NCBI RefSeq assembly: GCF_013426205.1
Contig: NC_089424.1
Span: forward strand, 868,001 to 932,000
Origin: Metarhizium brunneum
Taxonomy: Eukaryota > Ascomycota > Sordariomycetes > Hypocreales > Clavicipitaceae
Length of the DNA stretch: 64,000 bases
Direction: 5' to 3'
The notes beneath the pieces were generated by a model. That model was given only the letters and a program-made list of their open reading frames with translations, was not told the origin of the DNA and did no database searches. Each line of letters begins with the position of its first letter. Within the stretch, counting starts at the first letter, position 1. Made by a program: the position numbers and the translations under genes. Shown here in pieces: positions 58,001-64,000 of this stretch.

Positions 58001-61000
58001 ATTAAAGTAAAATAAAACTTTAAGTTAATAAAATTAATAAAATTTAAAAAAAAAATAAAAATTTTATTATAACTTAGCTTATAAATAAAATTCTAAAAAA
58101 AAGGAACCTTTAAGTAAGTTATTTAAGAACTAATAATATAAAGAAAATAATTAAAATAAGAAAAGAATAATTAGATCTATTATAATAATTTTAATAGCGC
58201 TATAAACTGGAATATAAATAATAATAAATAATAAGAAAATAAAAGCTAAAATCTAAAAAATTATTATTATTTTAAGGAAAAACCTTATAAATATAAATAA
58301 GAAACTTAAAAAAAAAAAGAAAAATAAGAATAATAAAAATAATAAAAGCTTAATAATAAAAGAAAAAAAACTTAAAAATATCCTTAAAAAATATTAAAAA
58401 TATAAAAAATTATTTATAAAAGAATTAAAAACTAAATTACTTAAATATAATTAATAGAATTATAAAATTAAATTAATAAATAAAAAGTTAATAATATTCT
58501 ATAAAATCTATAACTTAAATATAAAAAAACTTAAAATATTATAAGAATATATTAATAAAATATTAATAAAAAGCTATATTAAAGTATTAATATTAAAAGC
58601 TAAATACCTAGTTATATTTATTTTAAAAAAAAATAAAAAATTATAATTAATAATAGATTATTAGTAATTAAATATAATTACTATAAAAAATAAAATACTA
58701 TTATTATTAATATTAAAATTATAAAACTAATTATATAATATAAATTAGTTTACTATAGTAAACCTAAAAGAAATATATAACTTAATTTAAATAAAAAAGG
58801 GTTATAAATAAATAATAGCCTTTAAAATAAAGTTTAAATTATTTAAATATTTAATAATATTAATAAGGCTTATTAATATATTAGTAATATTTTAAAGAAT
58901 AATTAATAGTATATTATAAGAATATTTAAATAACTTTATAATAATATATTTTAATAATATATTAATTTTCTTAAAAACCCTAAAAAATTATAAAAAATAT
59001 ATATATATAATATTAAAAATACTATAAAATATTAAATTATTACTTAAATTAATAAAATATAAGTTTTATATATAAAAAGTAAACTTTTTAGAATATATAA
59101 TATAATTAAATAAAATATAAATAAAAAAGATAAAAATTAAGGTAATAAAAAACTAATTAATATTAAAGAATATTAAGAATATATAAAGCTTTAAAAGCTT
59201 TATAAATTATTATAAAAAATTTATTAAAAGCTATAATAAAATTATAATACTTTTAAATAAACTTATTAAGAAAAATAAGTAATAAAATTAAAATAATAAG
59301 GTATAATATACCTTTAATAAAATTAAAAAACTTATTATATTTAAACTTATTTTAAGAATTTTTAACTTAAAAAAAAAAATAAAACTAAAAATTAACTTAT
59401 TAAATTTTACTTTAAAAGTATAAGTAAAATAATAAAATAATAATAAAAAATTATATTTTATTATATTTTACTTAAAAAAACTTTATAAAGTAAAATTTAA
59501 TTATCTTATTTATAATAAGAAATTCCTAATAATTATTAATACTTTTAAGGAATTTAAATATTACCTTATAAAAAGTAAATATAAAGTTAAAGTATATATT
59601 AATTATAAAAATATCTTTTATTTTATAATAATATAATAATTAAATAAAAAATAAATTTAATAGGCTAAATATCTTTTAGAATTTAATTATAAAATAATCT
59701 ATTAAAAAAAATCTAAAAATAAATAAGTAAATACTTTAAGTTAAAAAAGTAATTATAATATAAAAGTACTTATAATAATAAAATAACTCCTTAAGATTAA
59801 TAAAAATAATAATTTTTAATAAAAATAATTAAATATTATATTAAAAGTATAAAAAGAAAACCTAGTATATAATAAAATATACTAATAAGTAATAAGTAAT
59901 ATATAATATATTAAGAATATATTAATAAAATATATATACTACTTAGAAGAAGTATTAATATATAAAAAAAAAATCTAGATATTATTAGAGTTATAAAAAG
60001 AATATATTAAAAAAATATATAAATACTTAGTTTATAAATATTAAGAAATCTATAAAATACTAAATAAAATATAATAATAATATAATTTCTTAGAAATTAA
60101 AAAAATAATTAAAAAGATTATTAATAAATATATATAATATAAAAAAAGTAAGGCTTTATAATATAAATTATATAAAGAATTATAATTATTATTAGTACTA
60201 ATATAATTATAGGAATTAATAGCTTTTAATTATATTATAAAGCTATTAATATTAAAAAAACTAATAATTAATATAAAATATAATAATATATTTATAGTTA
60301 TAAATAAACTTATAAAGTATAAATACTTTTTATTATATAAAAAAGTAAATAATATAAAAGAACTTATATATATATTCTTATAAATAATAATAAGTAATTA
60401 TAAGCTATTAAAAGAAATTATATTAAATAAAAAAAGTATATTTACCTTTAAGTTTTAATAAGTACTTATAATATAACTTAAAATAAATTATAAGTTAAGT
60501 ATTATATATTATTTATAAATAAATAAATAAATAAAAAAATTAAACCAGATACTTAAATAATATTTATAATATTATATTAATTATTAATAAGATAATTAGG
60601 TTAAATAATTACTTATAGTATAATTAGCTTATAATAGCTTAATATTAGAATTAATAAAGTAAATATTAGCTTATATTAATTATAGATTTAATCTTAAAGT
60701 ATTTTAAATATAATATAAAAAACTATAAGTAAAATAAGTAATATTATAAGTAAATAAACTAAAGAAATTATATAAAAAAATATAATATAAACTAGAATTT
60801 ATATAAAATAAAATAATATAATATTATAATTATAAAAAATTAAAAGAACTAATTTTTAAGGAGGGAAATATAGTTTATTTACTCTAATAAAATATTAAAA
60901 TAATATAATTAAGTAATAAATTAAATTATAAAAAACTAGGATTATTTATTATTAAAAAATAAATATTAATAAATAACTATAAACTTTTATTATTAAAGAT

Positions 61001-62015
61001 TATAAGAAATCACCTTATAATATATATTTTACTTCTTAAAAAAGTATTAAATAATATACTAATAAAAAAAGATATTAAAGTTATAAATAAAATAAAATAT
61101 AAAGTAAAATAAATTCTAAATATAAGAATAAAAAATAAAATATACTAATATTTTATTAAATAAAAAAACTATAAAAATAAGAAAAACATATAAAAGCCTA
61201 TAACTAATTTAAGGAATTATTAGGTACTATTATAATAGTATTATTAGTAGCTTATAACTTAGTGTTAAGTAAAGCGCTTTAGTCTAAAATATTAAGGGTA
61301 TCCTAGTTCTAAGTATTATAAATAGCCTTAAACTTTTATTATTAAACTTACTTTAGCTTACGCCTTTAGGCCTCCTCCTTTTTTGCCTTATAATCTATAT
61401 TCTTTATCTTCTTAAAAGACTTAAAATTATAATAAGCTATCTTAATACCCTTCTTATATAACTAATACTTTATATAATATAATTATAAAAAATAATTAAA
61501 AGCCTTATTTATATTATATTAGGCTTTATAAATTAACTCCTCTTACTTTTTATAATACTTTATAATAAGCTTTTTAGCTATTTTCTCCTCCTTTTTAAGC
61601 TAATAAAATTTCTTAGTAATATAATTTACTAGAATATATTAACTAAATATACTATAATAAAAAAACCTTATATATATAATTTATTATAGGAGTATAAGAG
61701 CTATTATAAAAATAACCTAAAAAATAATAAAATATATAATAATTAATACTCTTAATAACTTAATAAAAACCCTTTTTTTTAAAGTAATAATTATAAAGTA
61801 ATACCTTAAAATCTTATTTATAAATAAAAGTAATAGTTATAATATAATTAGTAGTAAAATAAGATTTTTTAGGTTTTTTTATATAGTTAGACATAGTAAA
61901 AAGAAGATATTATAAATAAATAAAAAACTTATAACTAATAAAAGAAAAAGTAATAAAACTATTTATAAAATAAGGCTTAGGTTTTAAGGGTAAAACTATA
62001 AGAAAAGGGATATTA
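55043..62015 (+). pseudogene. RIP-mutated gag-pol region
   Basis: Three remnants identify it. At 55985-56026 the spacing of a CCHC zinc knuckle (x2-x4-x4, with KKPG before the His) is intact, but all four ligands read Tyr (TAT). At 58947-58958 the RT catalytic box reads Y-F-N-N, followed by ILIF and a lysine-rich stretch as in gypsy RTs (ancestral Y-L-D-D). Near 60200-60330, ELIAFNYI and an IFIVINKLIKYKYF-like string match the integrase core segment D-F-I-x-G-L-P...VDRLTKYAHF with Asp turned to Asn. All changes are explained by C-to-T on one or the other strand. There is no open frame. Confidence 0.8.
62000..62010 (+). other. Polypurine tract of the retrotransposon
   Basis: AAGAAAAGGGA sits 5 bases before the aligned start of the 3' LTR (62016), or directly next to it if the LTR begins at 62011. 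It fixes the element's orientation. Purine-only G runs here survived RIP. Confidence 0.6.
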
Positions 62016-62461
62016 TATTATAATCTAGTTATAAGCTATAGTATAAGTTATAGGTTAGGCCAGCTATATAAGCTACTTAGTAGCTTAGATATAATAAGTA
62101 ATAAATTAATAATTAAGATAAGCTACTAATAAGAAAGAGTTTATTAGCTATTTAATAAACTTTAAATAAATTAATAATATATATATAATTATAATTTACT
62201 AAGACTTTAATAAATAAAAAATAAACTTTATAATATATAAAAACTCTTAAATTTACTTTATAAATAAACTTTAGCTTTTTAGCTTTTAATATAAATTATT
62301 ATATTAAATAAGCTTTACTTATAACTCTTTAACTTTAATTACTTAGTTATAATTTTTAACCTATTATTAATATAATACTTAACTACTTAGATTAACTACC
62401 CTAGTTATTCTGCTAATATAAACTACAACTAGTTTATCCCTTAAGAACCTTAGCCGTTACA
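62016..62461 (+). repeat. 3' LTR (446 bp)
   Basis: Direct repeat of 54597-55042. It ends GCCGTTACA, with the CCTAG duplication immediately after. Its 3' third kept more C and G than the 5' copy. Confidence 0.85.
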
Positions 62462-62466
62462 CCTAG
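62462..62466. repeat. Target-site duplication CCTAG, right copy
   Basis: It matches 54592-54596 and marks the right edge of the retrotransposon insertion. Confidence 0.75.
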
Positions 62467-62735
62467 TAAGTAATATAGCTATTAATAAATTAAAAGCTTT
62501 TTATAATAAAAGGGATACTTACCTTAAGGCTAAAAATCCTAATTTTATAGAAATTAAAAAGGTTATAAAAATAATTAGGAATTTAAAAAAAAAGGCCTCT
62601 AAAAATGCTAAACTAAAGCATAATACTAAGAAAGCTATAAGACTAGCTATAAAAAGGGCTAATAAGGCTAATAAAGCCAAGGCTAAAAAGGCTAAAAAGG
62701 CTAAAAAGGCCTATAAGGCTAAAGCTGCCAAATAA
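62467..62735 (+). pseudogene. Transposase C-terminal remnant of the DNA transposon
   Basis: From about 62530 an open plus-strand frame runs to TAA at 62733-62735 and encodes a Lys/Ala-rich tail, with several K-A-K-K-A-K-K-A-like repeats around 62670-62720. Basic, alanine-rich tails of this type end many Fot/pogo transposases. Upstream it is cut by the retrotransposon insertion; the rest of the gene would lie left of 54592 but is too mutated to read. Confidence 0.5.
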
Positions 62736-63313
62736 ATCTATATTAGTGGTTTTACCTCTTCCAGAGGGTTATATATTTATTTAAAAAAATCTAATATTAT
62801 TAAAATATAAAAGACTTATAAAAGTATTTTTATATAAATTAAAGCCTTTTTTTAGCTACTTTTAAACTTAATTTTAATTATTATAAAGCTTTTTAATATT
62901 AAATACTTTTTTTAATAAAAAACTTATTTAATATTTTTATAAAATATTAAAAGCTAACTTATTTTAAAATATTTTAATTTTAAATAAAAAAATTATTTTT
63001 AATTAATTAAAAAATATATTTTTTATTATTATTTTAAAGTATTAATAGCTTATTATAATATAATAAAAATTTAATTAACTTTTAATTATAATAATATTAA
63101 TAAATATTATATATAATAATTAATAAAACTTTTTTTACTTTAATAATTTCTTAATTAATTATACTTAAATTAAATATTAAAATTATTTTAGCTTTTTTAT
63201 AAAAGTTATATTTAATTCTAAGTATTATTAGGTTTATTTTTATTAAGTTATAATAAAAAAAAAAAGAAAGTATAAATATAAAATAACGCGGCGTGACGTG
63301 ATGGGCGCGTTTA

Positions 63314-63339
63314 TTATCGTGACTTTTATCGCCCCACTG
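63314..63339 (-). repeat. Right terminal inverted repeat of the DNA transposon
   Basis: It reads TTATCGTGACTTTTATCGCC then CCACTG, the reverse complement of the left end apart from five positions. TA follows at 63340-63341. The 50 bases at this end are GC-rich and seem to have escaped RIP. Confidence 0.8.
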
Positions 63340-63341
63340 TA

Positions 63342-64000
63342 CAGTCCGTATCCATACATCCCCGGAACACAAGCGAGGCCAAATGCCGGGACGCCGCTCT
63401 GGAGCGGTGCTTGATGGTCGCATCAGCGATGCTCCCCTCGCCACGACTCGTTGCGTCGCGGGTGCAGCGACAGAACCTCGCCGCCATCATGGCAACTGCG
63501 AAAAGTGTCCTCTGTTCGCATCGAGGGGCCATGACTCGCGCGCCCCGAGTTATTATTAGTGCCGCGATGGGCGTCGAGTTTCAACCGCCGGCCAAAATGT
63601 CCCCGCTGCTGATGCGACCGTGAAATCGCCTCGGCTTTAACCTCGATCATCTCGTGGGTCTCTCGGAACGCGGCAATAGACTATGCATCCGATTCACTCA
63701 AGGATATTCCACCGTTCGTGACACTGTAGCGGTACCGTGCCTGTCGCAGCTGTAGATTGGCGCCGTTTTGCAGCGCCGCATCAAGTCTAGGAACCGCGAG
63801 GAAGGACAGAGTGTTGAAGCCTGCCATGTGGTAAACTATTCGAAGGCGATGGCCGTGCCCAGACGACCGGCGTTGACGTCGTAGTATACTACTTATACGA
63901 TATGGTGTACATTCAAATCTTTGAACGCAAAGGCGCCATGCCATCCCCATCATCCCTACCATTCGTCAGTATCGGCCTGTGGAGATGCCAAACTAGACAG
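63342..64000. other. Right flank; possible gene remnant on the minus strand
   Basis: Normal base composition returns. Minus-strand frames 63962-63681 and 63650-63423 follow each other in almost the same register and look protein-like (YHMAGFNTLSFLAVPRL in the first). They are separated by a TAG and I recognise no family. They may be pieces of a broken gene. Confidence 0.3.

Larger units (their letters stand above)
54597..62461 (+). mobile_element. Ty3/gypsy LTR retrotransposon, RIP-inactivated
   Basis: This 7865-base element is flanked by direct LTRs and a CCTAG duplication. Its orientation is plus: the polypurine tract lies left of the 3' LTR, and gag, reverse transcriptase and integrase traces occur in that order on the plus strand. 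RT before integrase indicates the Ty3/gypsy superfamily. Every coding region is full of stops from C-to-T and G-to-A transitions. It inserted into the DNA transposon, so it is the younger of the two. Confidence 0.85.
53183..63339. mobile_element. Tc1/mariner-type (pogo/Fot-like) DNA transposon, split by an LTR element, RIP-mutated
   Basis: The 10.16-kb AT-rich block is bounded by inverted repeats CAGTG...AAAAGTCAC..ATAA (21 of 26 positions identical between 53183-53208 and the reverse of 63314-63339). TA lies directly outside both ends (53181-53182, 63340-63341), the target duplication typical of this superfamily. Removing the inserted retrotransposon and its 5-base duplication leaves about 2287 bases, a normal size for Fot/pogo elements. 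A lysine-rich transposase tail survives near the right end. Almost no open frame remains in the block because of C-to-T and G-to-A changes on both strands. Confidence 0.8.

Noticed and set aside
62670..62720. Short tandem repeat AAGGCTAAA considered as a minisatellite
   Set aside because: It is better explained as codons for a Lys/Ala repeat in a transposase tail that ends in a proper stop.
53212..63280. AT-rich block considered as a centromere core or mitochondrial insertion
   Set aside because: Inverted ends with TA, direct LTRs with CCTAG, and RIP-converted gag/pol motifs show it is a nested transposon; no mitochondrial gene or rRNA was seen.

Overview
The window looks like a nuclear segment of a filamentous ascomycete. 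The genes carry short spliceosomal introns of about 48-130 nt with GTRNGY donors, CTAAC-like branch sites and YAG acceptors. There are fungal Zn2Cys6 regulators, a cAMP-receptor-like GPCR, a Trk-type K+ transporter, a DUF3632-like protein, and an AT-rich block with the mutation pattern of repeat-induced point mutation (RIP). A Sordariomycete, probably of the Hypocreales, is my inference; no marker gene settles it. No tRNA, rRNA or CRISPR array was seen.

Layout. 0-13 kb: the 5' end of an FAD amine-oxidase-like gene divergent from a Zn2Cys6 regulator; a subtilase pseudogene missing its catalytic core; an unrecognised protein and a GNAT acetyltransferase; a second Zn2Cys6 gene, broken by frameshifts and a MITE-like insertion; and a GPCR. 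13-27 kb is gene-poor: a 62-aa membrane protein, two unrecognised proteins, an RNase T1-like protein and a DUF3632-like protein, with further copies of the same MITE-like repeat. 27-31 kb: two convergent secreted proteins of unknown family. 32-39 kb: an aldo-keto reductase with altered catalytic residues, then relics of one clear and one likely cytochrome P450. 39-53 kb is a more conserved stretch: Trk K+ transporter, GFA/CENP-V-like Zn protein, an EI24/RRT8-like membrane protein, a 1200-aa secreted repeat protein and a four-helix membrane protein.

53.18-63.34 kb is one nested mobile element. A Tc1/mariner-type (probably pogo/Fot) DNA transposon of about 2.3 kb has matching terminal inverted repeats and flanking TA dinucleotides. 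It was split by a Ty3/gypsy LTR retrotransposon of 7.87 kb with 446-bp LTRs and a CCTAG target duplication. The whole block was then mutated C-to-T and G-to-A. The RIP is visible at protein level: the gag zinc knuckle has every Cys and His turned into Tyr, and the RT motif YxDD reads YFNN.

Functionally the window joins a conserved housekeeping part (ion transport, membrane and wall proteins) to an accessory part full of decayed regulators, proteases, P450s and lineage-specific secreted proteins. I found no coherent intact biosynthetic cluster or defence system. The strongest leads are the nested RIP fossil, the dispersed MITE-like family, the convergent secreted pair with a duplicated four-Cys module, and the repeat-built wall protein. 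Exon boundaries below were derived by hand from splice signals and frame consistency.
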